Assembly: GCA_018715885.1 (NCBI GenBank)
Contig: DVKT01000032.1
Coordinates: 15,205-79,204 of the forward strand
Direction of reading: 5' to 3'
DNA from: Caccoplasma intestinavium
GTDB lineage: Bacteria; Bacteroidota; Bacteroidia; Bacteroidales; UBA11471
DNA length: 64,000 nt
Below are positions 34,258 to 43,222 of this stretch, piece after piece. The first letter of the stretch is position 1, and the number at the start of each line of letters is the position of its first letter. Below the pieces are notes generated by a model. That model worked only from the letters and a program-made list of their open reading frames with translations. It made no database searches and was not told where the DNA came from. A program made the position numbers and the translations under genes.

Positions 34258-35742
34258 CTATATATGATTTTTGCGGTTTTTCCACAATTTACTCATATCT
34301 TCGAGTGTCTTGCCTTTGGTCTCGGGGACGAGTTTCCATACGAAGATGGCGGCTATGACACAGATGATGCCGTAAAGGGCGTAAGCAAACATGTGTCCGA
34401 ATTTGTCGCCCATATCGCCTACGCTCATGTTATACATGGGAACGAAAGTCGACGATACGATGAAGTTGAATATCCATTGGAATGCAACGGCAATGGCAAC
34501 GGCGGCTCCACGTATGGTGTTGGGGAAGATTTCGGCGATAAGCACCCAGCATATTGGTCCCCAAGAGAACATAAATGATGCCGAATACACCATAATGCTA
34601 ATAACAGAAATGATAGGAGGTAATGATACGATGTTACAGAGAGCAACACTAAATGCTCCTATTCCCATACCTATGGAACCGGTGATAAGCAGAGGTTTAC
34701 GACCGAATTTTTCGACGGTGAATACGGCAACGAGAGTAAATGAGATATTGACGATACCCATAATGACAGTTTGTATCATGGGGTTGCCCATACCCATGCT
34801 TTCGAAAATACGAGGCGCAAAATAAAGTACCGCGTTGATACCTACGGCTTGTTGGAACACGCTGAGCATGATGCCGATGAAGATGACCATCCAGCCGTAA
34901 GTAAACAGTTTTTCGGTCTTTTCGTGAGCAGTGGCTTTGATGTCGGCCAGAATGGTTTTGGCTTGAGCTATTCCGTTGATACGGCTCAGAACCGAGAGCG
35001 CTTTTTCGTCACGACCGGTCATTGCCAGATAACGGGGCGTTTCGGGAACGAGCAGTACGAGCAATGAGAAAAGTGCGGCGGGGAATGCTTCGCTACCGAA
35101 CATCAGGCGCCAACCTGTTTCGGTAACCCAAATCGATTCTCCGGGGTTCAAGATTTGATTTACTCCATCTATGGCTTTCACGACGGGATTGATGTTGTCG
35201 CCCAAGATAAGGAAGTTGACAAAGTAAACGACAAGTTGTCCGAAGATGATGGCAAATTGGTTCCACGATACAAGAGTTCCCCTAATGTTACTGGGGGCGA
35301 TTTCTGCGATATACATGGGGCATATAGCCGAGGCGAGACCTACACCTATACCGCCTAATACCCGGTAGAAATTGAATGCGATGAGCAGGTCGAGACTGGG
35401 TTTGCCGTATTCGAAGAAAAGAAATTCCGGATAATAAGACCCAAGAGCCGATAAGAGGTAACAGATACCGGCTATGAAAAGTGTTTTTTTACGTCCCAGA
35501 TTCGATGCCAGTAGTCCCGAAATGGCGCTACCGATAATACAACCGATCAATGCGCTGGAAGATGTTATACCGTGTATGGCATCGGAGTAAACGAAGTCTT
35601 TTGCTCCCATAAAGAAGGCTTGAAGACCTTTTTCTGCTCCTGAGATGACGGCCGTGTCGTATCCGAATAACAATCCTCCGATGACAGCCACCATCACGAT
35701 AGAAATAAGATAGGCTTTATCGCCCTTTTCTGCGTAGTTCAT
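34258..35742 (-). CDS. xylE: D-xylose:proton symporter (MFS sugar porter)
   Basis: 494 residues, 12 membrane helices, with sugar-porter signatures: GYDTAVISGAEKGL in helix 1, NLGRKKTLFIAG, FYRVLGGIGVGLASAICPMYIAE, VPETPRYLAM and VPETKGKTLEDM at the end. By family knowledge it imports xylose with protons. Its place as third gene after xylB and xylA supports xylose over other hexoses. It is 119 bp behind xylA, with a hairpin between, so it may be expressed less than the enzymes. Confidence 0.92.
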   Translation of the reverse strand: MNYAEKGDKAYLISIVMVAVIGGLLFGYDTAVISGAEKGLQAFFMGAKDFVYSDAIHGITSSSALIGCIIGSAISGLLASNLGRKKTLFIAGICYLLSALGSYYPEFLFFEYGKPSLDLLIAFNFYRVLGGIGVGLASAICPMYIAEIAPSNIRGTLVSWNQFAIIFGQLVVYFVNFLILGDNINPVVKAIDGVNQILNPGESIWVTETGWRLMFGSEAFPAALFSLLVLLVPETPRYLAMTGRDEKALSVLSRINGIAQAKTILADIKATAHEKTEKLFTYGWMVIFIGIMLSVFQQAVGINAVLYFAPRIFESMGMGNPMIQTVIMGIVNISFTLVAVFTVEKFGRKPLLITGSIGMGIGAFSVALCNIVSLPPIISVISIMVYSASFMFSWGPICWVLIAEIFPNTIRGAAVAIAVAFQWIFNFIVSSTFVPMYNMSVGDMGDKFGHMFAYALYGIICVIAAIFVWKLVPETKGKTLEDMSKLWKNRKNHI

Positions 35743-35788
35743 GATATTGTTTTATTGATTTAGAAGTTGACATTTGGTATGATAAAAT

Positions 35789-35833
35789 GTTTAGCGACAA
35801 ATTTCGGCGGGTGGCTCGATTTTGTCGCTAAAC
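35789..35833 (-). terminator. Hairpin between xylA and xylE
   Basis: 13-bp perfect arms (gtttagcgacaaa / tttgtcgctaaac) with a 19-nt loop, 28 bp past the xylA stop. Likely an intercistronic hairpin or partial terminator lowering xylE expression. Confidence 0.6.
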
Positions 35834-35861
35834 ACTGATTTATCGTGCAGCCATGTAAGGG

Positions 35862-37178
35862 TTAGCAATACATGTTGAGGATAGCCTCGTACAACTCTTG
35901 TTTGCCGCTGGTTTGTTTGGGTTCGCCTTTGGTTTTGGCATATGCAACGACATCTTCGAGTTTAAGTTTGCCATCTTCGAATTCTTTACCCTTGCCCGAG
36001 TCGAACGAGGCGTAGCGGTCGGCCAACATTTTTTTGTAGGGCGACTCGTTGAGTAGGTTGGCTGCGCTTTCGAGGGCACGAGCCATAACGTCCATGCCGG
36101 CGATGTGGGCAATGAAAATATCTTCGAGGTCGGTCGAGTTACGACGGGTTTTAGCGTCAAAGTTCATACCTCCGTTACCGAGACCGCCATTGCGGATAAT
36201 CTGCATCATGGCTTGCGTGAGTTCGTAGTTGTCGATGGGGAATTGGTCGGTATCCCATCCGTTCTGATAATCACCCCGGTTGGCATCGATCGATCCCAGC
36301 ATACCGTTATCTACGGCTACGGCCAGTTCGTGTTCGAAAGTATGACCGGCGAGAGTAGCGTGATTTACTTCAATGTTTACTTTGAAATCTTTGTCGAGGT
36401 TGTGTGCTTTCAAGAAGCCGATAACCGTTTCGGTATCCACGTCATATTGATGTTTGGTCGGTTCCATAGGTTTCGGTTCGATGAGGAAAGTACCTTTGAA
36501 ACCTTTTGCACGGGCATAGTCGCGAGCGATGGTGAGCATCATGGCCAAATGCTCTTTCTCCCGTTTTTGATCGGTATTGAGCAGAGACATATAACCTTCG
36601 CGGCCGCCCCAGAATACATAATTCGATCCGCCCAGTTCGATGGTAGCATCGATGGCGTTTTTGATTTGTACGGCAGCGCGAGCTACGACATCAAAGTCGG
36701 GATTGGTAGCCGCACCGTTCATATAGCGGGCGTGGCCGAATACATTGGCAGTACCCCACAATAATTTGATACCGGTCTCGGCTTGTTTTTGTTTGGCGTA
36801 AGCCACGATTTCTTTCATGTTGGCTTCATATTCTTCGATGCTGTTACCTTCTTCGATAAGGTCTACATCATGGAAACAATAGAATTCGATGCCTATCTTT
36901 TGCATGATTTCAAAACCGGCGTCCATTTTGTTTTTGGCACGATCCAGCGCTGTTGCACCTTCGTTCCACGGGAACTTTTTTGTTCCGCCGCCGAATTGGT
37001 CGCCACCTTCGGCGCAGAGGGTGTGCCACCATGCCATAGAGAAACGCAGCCAATCTTTCATTTTCTTTCCGTTGATGACTTTTTCGGGATCGTAATAACG
37101 GAATGCCAGAGGATTTTTACTTTCTTTACCTTCGAATTTGATTTTTCCTATTTGAGGAAAATACTCTTTTGTTGCCAT
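35862..37178 (-). CDS. xylA: Xylose isomerase
   Basis: 438 residues, class II size. Interconverts D-xylose and D-xylulose with two divalent metal ions. Metal-site and substrate motifs: FHDVDLIEEG, SNYVFWGGREGYMSLLNTD, TFLIEPKPMEPTKHQYD, NIEVNHATLAGHTFEHELA and GSIDANRGDYQNGWDTDQFP. Class II enzymes of this anaerobe group are well known. It lies 28 bp after xylB. Confidence 0.98.
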   Translation of the reverse strand: MATKEYFPQIGKIKFEGKESKNPLAFRYYDPEKVINGKKMKDWLRFSMAWWHTLCAEGGDQFGGGTKKFPWNEGATALDRAKNKMDAGFEIMQKIGIEFYCFHDVDLIEEGNSIEEYEANMKEIVAYAKQKQAETGIKLLWGTANVFGHARYMNGAATNPDFDVVARAAVQIKNAIDATIELGGSNYVFWGGREGYMSLLNTDQKREKEHLAMMLTIARDYARAKGFKGTFLIEPKPMEPTKHQYDVDTETVIGFLKAHNLDKDFKVNIEVNHATLAGHTFEHELAVAVDNGMLGSIDANRGDYQNGWDTDQFPIDNYELTQAMMQIIRNGGLGNGGMNFDAKTRRNSTDLEDIFIAHIAGMDVMARALESAANLLNESPYKKMLADRYASFDSGKGKEFEDGKLKLEDVVAYAKTKGEPKQTSGKQELYEAILNMYC

Positions 37179-37206
37179 AATCGTGTTATTTGTTTTGATA
37201 TTGAGA

Positions 37207-38694
37207 TTATTTTATAAGGGTTTCTAATATGCCTTTCCAGCGGGCGTATGCCTCTTGGTAAGCTGCTATATTTTTGGTGTCGGGTTCTATGATCTGAATT
37301 TTTTTCAGGGAAGAGAAAGCCTCTTCGGTCGATTTGTAGATTCCGGCTCCTATACCGGCTCCTTTTGCGGCACCTACCGATCCGTCGGTATCGTATAGTT
37401 CTATTGTTGCCTCGGTTACTCCCGCCAATGTGTCGCGGAAAATCGGACTCAGGAACATGTTGGCATGTCCGGCCTTTATCGTGCGTATGTCGATGCCTAT
37501 GCCTTGCATGATTTCCATACCGTATTTAAAGGAGAATACAATACCCTCTTGGGCTGCGCGCATGAGATGATAACGGTCGTGCCGGTTGTAGTTGATGCCG
37601 TGGATCGACGCGCCGATTTCTTTATTTTGCAGGATACGTTCGGCACCGTTGCCGAATGGCACGATACTCACTCCGTCGCAACCGATGTCTACTTGCGATG
37701 CCAGCAGGTTCATGCTCGAATAAGAAGTATCTTCGGGAGCGATGTTGCGTTTTATCCATGAATTGAGAATGCCCGTTCCGTTGATGCAAAGCAACACGCC
37801 CAGCCGGGTCTGTCCCTTTTTATGGTTTACATGCGCAAAAGTATTGACGCGCGATAGGGGATCGTAATTGACCGACCCGTTGATACCGTATACGACACCC
37901 GATGTTCCGGCTGTCGATGCAATTTCTCCCGGATTGAATACATTGAGCGACAGAGCGTTGTTGGGTTGGTCTCCGGCTCGGTAGGTAACAGGAGTACCGG
38001 CTGTGAGTCCCAACAATTGTGCGGCATGGGAACTGACGGCTCCCTGCACGCCGAATGTAGGAACGATTTTGGCGATAATGCTTTCATCGAACCCGTAATG
38101 TGCCAATAACTCTTTCGATACGCAAGCGTTCTTGAAGTCCCAAAATATACCTTCTGATAGCCCCGATACGGTAGTGCATACCTCATTTGTCAGCCGCATG
38201 GCGATATAGTCGCCCGGGAGCATGATTTTATCTATTTTCTCGAAAATTTCCGGCTCGTTTTCTTTGATCCATGCCAGTTTCGAGGCCGTGAAATTTCCCG
38301 GAGAGTTAAGCAGATGTTCGAGACAGAATTTTTCGCCTAACGTGCGGAATGCGTTTTCTCCGTAGGGTACGGCACGGCTGTCGCACCAAATAATGGCCGG
38401 TCGCAGTACATGTTGATTTTTATCTACAACGACAAGGCCGTGCATTTGATAAGAGATACCGATCGCTTTTATTTCAGAACCGTCGATGTTGGCTTGATTT
38501 AAAATTGAACGCGTAGCGGTTTGCAGATTTTCCCACCACCGTTCGGGGTCTTGTTCGGCCCAGCCGCTTTTATGAGCGATGATCTCCATTTCTTGTTTCG
38601 GAGAGAAGTCGCTGGCTATGCACACACCGGTCTGTGCATCGACAAGCGAAGCCTTGACCGATGAACTGCCGATGTCATATCCTAATAAATACAT
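37207..38694 (-). CDS. xylB: Xylulokinase
   Basis: 495 residues, FGGY-family sugar kinase that phosphorylates D-xylulose to xylulose 5-phosphate. N-terminal phosphate loop LGYDIGSSSVKASLVD; catalytic Asp region AGDQPNNALSLNVF; FGGY-type glycine segment SIVPFGNGAERIL; C-terminal KAGHANMFLSPIF. First gene of the operon with xylA 28 bp downstream. No XylR-type regulator is next to it in this window. Confidence 0.95.
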   Translation of the reverse strand: MYLLGYDIGSSSVKASLVDAQTGVCIASDFSPKQEMEIIAHKSGWAEQDPERWWENLQTATRSILNQANIDGSEIKAIGISYQMHGLVVVDKNQHVLRPAIIWCDSRAVPYGENAFRTLGEKFCLEHLLNSPGNFTASKLAWIKENEPEIFEKIDKIMLPGDYIAMRLTNEVCTTVSGLSEGIFWDFKNACVSKELLAHYGFDESIIAKIVPTFGVQGAVSSHAAQLLGLTAGTPVTYRAGDQPNNALSLNVFNPGEIASTAGTSGVVYGINGSVNYDPLSRVNTFAHVNHKKGQTRLGVLLCINGTGILNSWIKRNIAPEDTSYSSMNLLASQVDIGCDGVSIVPFGNGAERILQNKEIGASIHGINYNRHDRYHLMRAAQEGIVFSFKYGMEIMQGIGIDIRTIKAGHANMFLSPIFRDTLAGVTEATIELYDTDGSVGAAKGAGIGAGIYKSTEEAFSSLKKIQIIEPDTKNIAAYQEAYARWKGILETLIK

Positions 38695-38727
38695 GGTGTT
38701 TTTCTTTTATATGGTTATGTTTCGCTG

Positions 38728-38735
38728 TAAAGATA
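38728..38735 (-). promoter_or_regulatory. Possible -7 element of the xylose operon
   Basis: Minus strand TATCTTTA, one base from TAnnTTTG, 34 bp before xylB. No clear -33 match. Confidence 0.35.
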
Positions 38736-38936
38736 CATTTTTTTGATAAAACAAGAAAAGCAAAAACTGTTCTTTTTTGACGTCTTATCTGTTATTTATT
38801 ATAGCCCTTTGTCTTATAGGCCTTTATTGGAAAGATGGTTTGTATGGGTTGCGGTATTTTGGAAGAGAGGTGGATTTTTCGACCATGACTCTTGCAAAAG
38901 TTATATCCTTGTTTCGGGGAATATCGGGAAAAATTT

Positions 38937-38944
38937 TATCTTTG
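38937..38944 (+). promoter_or_regulatory. -7 element for ridA
   Basis: TATCTTTG, an exact TAnnTTTG match 28 bp before the ATG. Confidence 0.5.
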
Positions 38945-38972
38945 TACCATAAATTCTAAAACTTTTTTTGTT

Positions 38973-39350
38973 ATGAAAACCGTTATCGCAACTGCTGCTG
39001 CACCTGCAGCCATCGGGCCGTATAGTCAGGCCATACAGGTCGGAAATATGCTTTTTACCTCGGGACAGATTCCTATCGATCCTGCTACATCGCAATTTGT
39101 AGAAGGAGGTATCAAAGAACAGACGACTCAGGTTTTTGCCAATTTGAAGGCAGTCCTTGCCGAAGCCGGATATACGTTCGATGATGTAGTGAAGACGACC
39201 GTCTTTTTGGCCGATATGTCTCTGTTCGTTCCGATGAACGAGGTATATGCTTCGCAATTCAGCGGTTCGTTTCCGGCACGGTCGGCTGTTGCCGTGAAAG
39301 AGTTACCCAAAGGGGCGTTGGTGGAAATTGAGGTAATCGCCGTGAAGTAA
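38973..39350 (+). CDS. ridA: RidA-family enamine/imine deaminase
   Basis: 125 residues from ATG 38973 (MKTVIATAAAPAAIGPYSQA); in-frame codons upstream precede the -7 box and are rejected. It hydrolyses reactive 2-aminoacrylate and related imines made by PLP enzymes. Signatures: IGPYSQAI, FTSGQIPIDP, the catalytic-pocket arginine R103 in SFPARSAVAV, and LPKGALVEIEVIA. Monocistronic, ended by a very long palindromic terminator shared with the opposite gene. Confidence 0.96.
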   Translation: MKTVIATAAAPAAIGPYSQAIQVGNMLFTSGQIPIDPATSQFVEGGIKEQTTQVFANLKAVLAEAGYTFDDVVKTTVFLADMSLFVPMNEVYASQFSGSFPARSAVAVKELPKGALVEIEVIAVK

Positions 39351-39688
39351 AACGACACTACTGTTTTTCTATTTTATAGAAGAGATGCTTTGCAGAGTCT
39401 GGTTGACGGACGTGTGTGAAGCATCTTTTTTTGAATTATGTTTACACTCCCAAATGCTTGTCATTCCGAAGCGTCAGCGAGGAATATCATGAGAAATATA
39501 CGTTTAACAGGAGATTCTTCGGTACTTCGCACCTCAGAATGACATTGCTCCGTGGGGGGCTGCATCACAGAATAGAGATTCGTCGGGTTATACCCCTCAG
39601 AATGACAAGAGACTTGTTGGGTGGAGGATTTTTCCTCCTTGCAGTTGTCAGAATGACATTTGGGTCATTCCGCTATATACGGGAATCT
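39351..39688. other. Gene-free stretch with palindromic repeats
   Basis: No ORF of substance; from 39460 to 39667 it carries repeat copies (see repeat entry). Confidence 0.7.
39460..39667. repeat. Palindromic repeats, inverted copies of the 31-kb array
   Basis: 39479-39520 is an inverted copy (41 of 42 bases) of 31159-31200. 39534-39575 is an inverted copy, with a few changes, of 30960-31000. The two are in the order expected for one inverted block but closer together. Further gtcattcc and aatgaca elements follow. Confidence 0.85.
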
Positions 39689-39747
39689 CTCATAGGTAAT
39701 AAAAAAGTCTGCTCGAAATCCGAGCAGACTTTTTTATTACCTATGAG
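39689..39747. terminator. 27-bp perfect palindrome, bidirectional terminator
   Basis: Perfect arms 39689-39715 and 39721-39747 with a 5-nt loop (aaatc). The core agtctgctcg/cgagcagact is bounded by six A and six T, so it can terminate both ridA and the opposite gene, whose stop is at 39759. Confidence 0.9.
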
Positions 39748-39758
39748 AAAACGGTCGA

Positions 39759-41294
39759 TTAGAACGCGATGATCGTTTGACGGTAATTGCCGACTTTGAC
39801 AATGTATGCTGCGCCCTGGTTGAGCGATACGCTTGTTGTTCCGTTGCAAATGAATTGAACCACTTTCTGTCCGGCAAGCGTATAGACTTCGGCTTGTGCG
39901 CCTTCCGCACCGTTGACGGTTATCAAGCCGTTGGCGTAACTTACCGTGATGTTTTCGGCATTTACGACATCGATAGCGCTGGTGTTATTGAAGGTTACGG
40001 TATAGACATGTTGATTCTCGGGATTTACCTCGAAGTCGTTTCCTTTGACTGTAATGGTCGCAACAGACTCGTTTACTGCAACATCGACCGATGCGCCCTT
40101 ACCATCGGAATAAGCCGTTATTTGGTCGATCGACGGGGTTTGTCCCGTTACAGTATAGGAGTAAGTTTCCTTATCGAATCCTTCCAGTGCCGTTCCTGCG
40201 ATGACGATGGAGTCGAGCTTGGAGTTGTAGATGATCTCGATGTCGTCAACGGTAAGCGTGTCGTTGGCCGAACCGCCGGCTTTGGGATTGGTCGTGAGCG
40301 AAGCCAGCATATATTGTTCTCCCTCGGGAACGGTCGTTCCGGTGTAGGAGAACGGCGCACTGAAACGGGTCCATTCGCCGCATTCTGGAATCAGGATTGT
40401 GGCGTCTCCTACCATGTGGGCACTGTCGGCGGACAGTTCCGGATCTTGGTACTCGAATTTGTCGTGCAGGATAAAGCGTCCTCGACCGTTTTCACTTCCT
40501 CCCGAAATGAATTTGGCATAGAGGCATACCGAGTCGGGAGTCCCTTTGAAGAGAAAGTAGTGTCCTTCATTGTCAAGGTCGGTAAAATTATAGTTTTTTG
40601 TGGAGTCTTCGGGAGTCATGCTACCCATATTGATGGCTCCTGTGGTCAGATTTCCATTGGCTTTTTTACCAAAAATATTTTTAGAATTTAATTCTACGGC
40701 CGATCCACTGTTACGACCTTCTACTTTTTGGGGAGCCGGAGACATTGAGGAGGCCCAACTCATATCACCGACTGCTGATGCAAAAGAGTTCCAGCCGTTT
40801 CCGGGTTCTTTGTCCGAAGCCCATGCCTCGAAATCGGAGTTGGGAATTTGATAACCGTTATTGATGACAGGTTTTTCTACCTCTTCCATCGTTTCTTCAT
40901 AATAGACCCAAATCTGTATGTCGCCTACCATGAAGAGTACGCCATTGGAAGAGATAGGGGCGGTATAATCTCCAGTAAGAAAGTTTCCTAAATACTGAAC
41001 TTGCAGGTCCGACGGAGAGAAAGAAAAACTGTCTGATGTAACAGAGGCATCCAATGCTTCTTTTGTCGTTCCCTCTTTTACATAAAAAGTTATCGACCAA
41101 ATACCATTGCCGTGTGTACCGTATTCCAATGCGGCCGTACCCGTAAGTATGTCGTTTTTATCGGTGATGGTAAAACCTGTTATTTGAGGATCTTCGGTGT
41201 AGTCGGCTTTGTCGACTATAACACTGACGTTTTCAGCACATACAGATGCCAGCATACCGAATGCTGCGAATAAAGAGAGTAAAGTTTTTTTCAT
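39759..41294 (-). CDS. Secreted PCMD-type protein with C-terminal sorting-like tail
   Basis: 511 residues with a signal peptide (MKKTLLSLFAAFGMLASVCA). An N-terminal Ig-like part (about 22-135) is followed by a region starting YQIPNSDFEAWASD (about 145-375) that I read as the putative carbohydrate-metabolism domain (PCMD) of Bacteroidetes exported proteins. A further beta domain (about 375-435) and a tail (EVYTLAGQKVVQF...AAYIVKVGNYRQTIIAF) of the surface-sorting type complete it. Probably a cell-surface glycan-binding or processing protein; the substrate is unknown. Monocistronic. Confidence 0.78.
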   Translation of the reverse strand: MKKTLLSLFAAFGMLASVCAENVSVIVDKADYTEDPQITGFTITDKNDILTGTAALEYGTHGNGIWSITFYVKEGTTKEALDASVTSDSFSFSPSDLQVQYLGNFLTGDYTAPISSNGVLFMVGDIQIWVYYEETMEEVEKPVINNGYQIPNSDFEAWASDKEPGNGWNSFASAVGDMSWASSMSPAPQKVEGRNSGSAVELNSKNIFGKKANGNLTTGAINMGSMTPEDSTKNYNFTDLDNEGHYFLFKGTPDSVCLYAKFISGGSENGRGRFILHDKFEYQDPELSADSAHMVGDATILIPECGEWTRFSAPFSYTGTTVPEGEQYMLASLTTNPKAGGSANDTLTVDDIEIIYNSKLDSIVIAGTALEGFDKETYSYTVTGQTPSIDQITAYSDGKGASVDVAVNESVATITVKGNDFEVNPENQHVYTVTFNNTSAIDVVNAENITVSYANGLITVNGAEGAQAEVYTLAGQKVVQFICNGTTSVSLNQGAAYIVKVGNYRQTIIAF

Positions 41295-41321
41295 AATTTA
41301 ATTTGTTTTTGAATCTGGCCG

Positions 41322-41329
41322 CAAAGATA
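41322..41329 (-). promoter_or_regulatory. -7 element for the PCMD gene
   Basis: Minus strand TATCTTTG, an exact TAnnTTTG match 28 bp before the ATG. Confidence 0.5.
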
Positions 41330-41368
41330 TATACTATTTTGAGAATAAAAAAACTTTGAGAGATGTTT

Positions 41369-42670
41369 TTAGTTTTTTTTGTTCGCTTCTAAAAAAGCGA
41401 GCAAGTCAGCTACCACAAAACTGCTGCCGCCGATAAAGACAAAATCGTCGTCGCAGCTGTCGTGTAATGCGGCACGGTAGGCTTCGGGAACGCTATCGTA
41501 GACATCGCCTTTCAATCCGGCTTCGGCAGCTTTGTCGCGCATCACACTGGCCGGCATGGCCCGGGGAATGGAGGCTTGCGTGAAGTAGTAGACGGCCTCC
41601 CGGGGGAGCATGGAGAGTACGCCCGAAATGTCTTTGTCGTTTACCATACCGAAGACGATGCGCAACGTGCGACACTTGATGCCTGCGAGCTGCTGCGAGA
41701 TATATCGGAATCCGCCCGTATTGTGGCCTGTGTCGCAATAGGCGGGTGGCAGGGAGCCGACTTTTTGCCAGCGGCCTTGCAGACCGGTGAGGGTGGTAAC
41801 ATGTGCGAATCCCTCTTTTACGGCTTCTGGCGTTATGGCAAATCCCTGTTGTCGCAGTATGCGCAAGGCGCAGAGTATGGTTGCCGCATTTTTTTCTTGG
41901 CACAGGCCGCCCAGTTCATAGGTGAGGTATCCGTAGTCCCTGCTATCGATAGCCCATTGTCCGTTTTCGTCTGGTCGACAAGAAGTCAATACGTCGCTTT
42001 CCTGAGCGAAATATATGGGGGCCGACTCTTCGCGGGCTTTCTCTTCGAAAACACGTCGTACATCACCTTCGGCCTCCCCGATGACGACGGGAATACCGCT
42101 TTTTATGATACCGGCCTTTTCGTGGGCGATAGAGGTGAGCGTGTGTCCAAGTTGGGCCATGTGGTCGTAACTTATGTTGGTAATGACGCATGCCCGGGGA
42201 GTAATGATATTGGTGCTGTCGAGACGGCCACCCAAACCCGTTTCGATGACGGCTACATCGACGTGGCGGGAAGCGAAGTAGTCGAAAGCCATCATCATGG
42301 TAAGCTCGAAAAACGACGGGTGGATTTCTCGACTCGGTTCGAGGTACTTGTCGACAAATTCGAGTACGGCTTCCCGGGTAATCATTTCGCCGTTGACCCG
42401 TATGCGTTCGCGGAAGTCTATGAGATGGGGTGAAGTGTAGAGACCCACTTTGTAACCGCTCTTTTGCAGGACGGCAGCCAGAACATGACTGGTCGAGCCT
42501 TTTCCGTTGGTCCCGGCGATATGTATGGTGGCATAGCGGCGGTGGGGGTAACCTACCAGCCGGTCGAGTGCGAGACTGTTGCCCAATCCTGGTTTATAAG
42601 CCGATTGTCCTACTTGCTGGAAAACGGGAAGTTGCCGGTAGAGATATTGCAGCGTTTCTTCGTAATTCAT
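41369..42670 (-). CDS. folC: Folylpolyglutamate synthase / dihydrofolate synthase
   Basis: 433 residues, Mur-ligase family. The ATP P-loop is in HIAGTNGKGSTSHVLAAVL, the folate region in LYTSPHLIDFRERIRVNGE, and the family motif FDYFASRHVDVAVIETGLGGRLDSTN follows; late DTGHNTGG and FGMVNDKD belong to the glutamate-binding domain. It adds glutamate to dihydropteroate and to folates. Starts 3 bp after the second chromate-transporter gene, an odd functional pairing that suggests co-transcription. Confidence 0.95.
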   Translation of the reverse strand: MNYEETLQYLYRQLPVFQQVGQSAYKPGLGNSLALDRLVGYPHRRYATIHIAGTNGKGSTSHVLAAVLQKSGYKVGLYTSPHLIDFRERIRVNGEMITREAVLEFVDKYLEPSREIHPSFFELTMMMAFDYFASRHVDVAVIETGLGGRLDSTNIITPRACVITNISYDHMAQLGHTLTSIAHEKAGIIKSGIPVVIGEAEGDVRRVFEEKAREESAPIYFAQESDVLTSCRPDENGQWAIDSRDYGYLTYELGGLCQEKNAATILCALRILRQQGFAITPEAVKEGFAHVTTLTGLQGRWQKVGSLPPAYCDTGHNTGGFRYISQQLAGIKCRTLRIVFGMVNDKDISGVLSMLPREAVYYFTQASIPRAMPASVMRDKAAEAGLKGDVYDSVPEAYRAALHDSCDDDFVFIGGSSFVVADLLAFLEANKKN

Positions 42671-42673
42671 GAT

Positions 42674-43222
42674 TCAATAGATTAGGAATCCGGCGATGCC
42701 GGCCAATATAATTAGAAGTATGGCGTTGACTCTGAAAAAAAAGTTGGCGGTAAGAACGGCGGCGAAGATACCGAGGCTGAAAAGGAATTGGCGGAAGTCT
42801 TCTCCGGGAGAACCGAAATTCTCTGTATTCATCAGCACGAGAGCTGCCGATGCAATGAGCCCGATAACAGCCGGACGTAATCCGGCAAACGTGTCGGTTA
42901 CCGGCCGACTGTCGTGGTAACGCATGAAAAACTTGTACAGAATGAGCATGACGATAAACGAAGGGAGTACCAGCGCAAATGTCGCCAATGCTGCTCCCCA
43001 TATACTGCCGGTGGCGGTATAGCCGATGTATGTGGCCGAGTTGATGCCGATAGGGCCGGGGGTCATCTGGCTGATGGCTATAATGTCGGTAAACTCTTGC
43101 GGGGTAAGCCAAGCATGTCGGGTTACGACCTCGCCCTGTATCATGGAGAGCATGGCGTACCCCCCGCCGAATCCGAAAAGTCCGATTTTGAAAAACGAGT
43201 AGAATAGTTGCCACCACATCAT
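42674..43222 (-). CDS. Half-size chromate transporter, second subunit
   Basis: 182 residues from ATG 43222; its ATG overlaps the TGA of the upstream half (ATGA), implying coupled translation. ChrA signatures: FFKIGLFGFGGGYAML near the N-terminus and ISQMTPGPIGINSATYIGY. About six membrane helices. In short-chain CHR proteins two homologous halves form one transporter with opposite topology. Chromate is the named substrate of the family, but in a gut anaerobe the physiological anion may differ. Confidence 0.9.
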   Translation of the reverse strand: MMWWQLFYSFFKIGLFGFGGGYAMLSMIQGEVVTRHAWLTPQEFTDIIAISQMTPGPIGINSATYIGYTATGSIWGAALATFALVLPSFIVMLILYKFFMRYHDSRPVTDTFAGLRPAVIGLIASAALVLMNTENFGSPGEDFRQFLFSLGIFAAVLTANFFFRVNAILLIILAGIAGFLIY

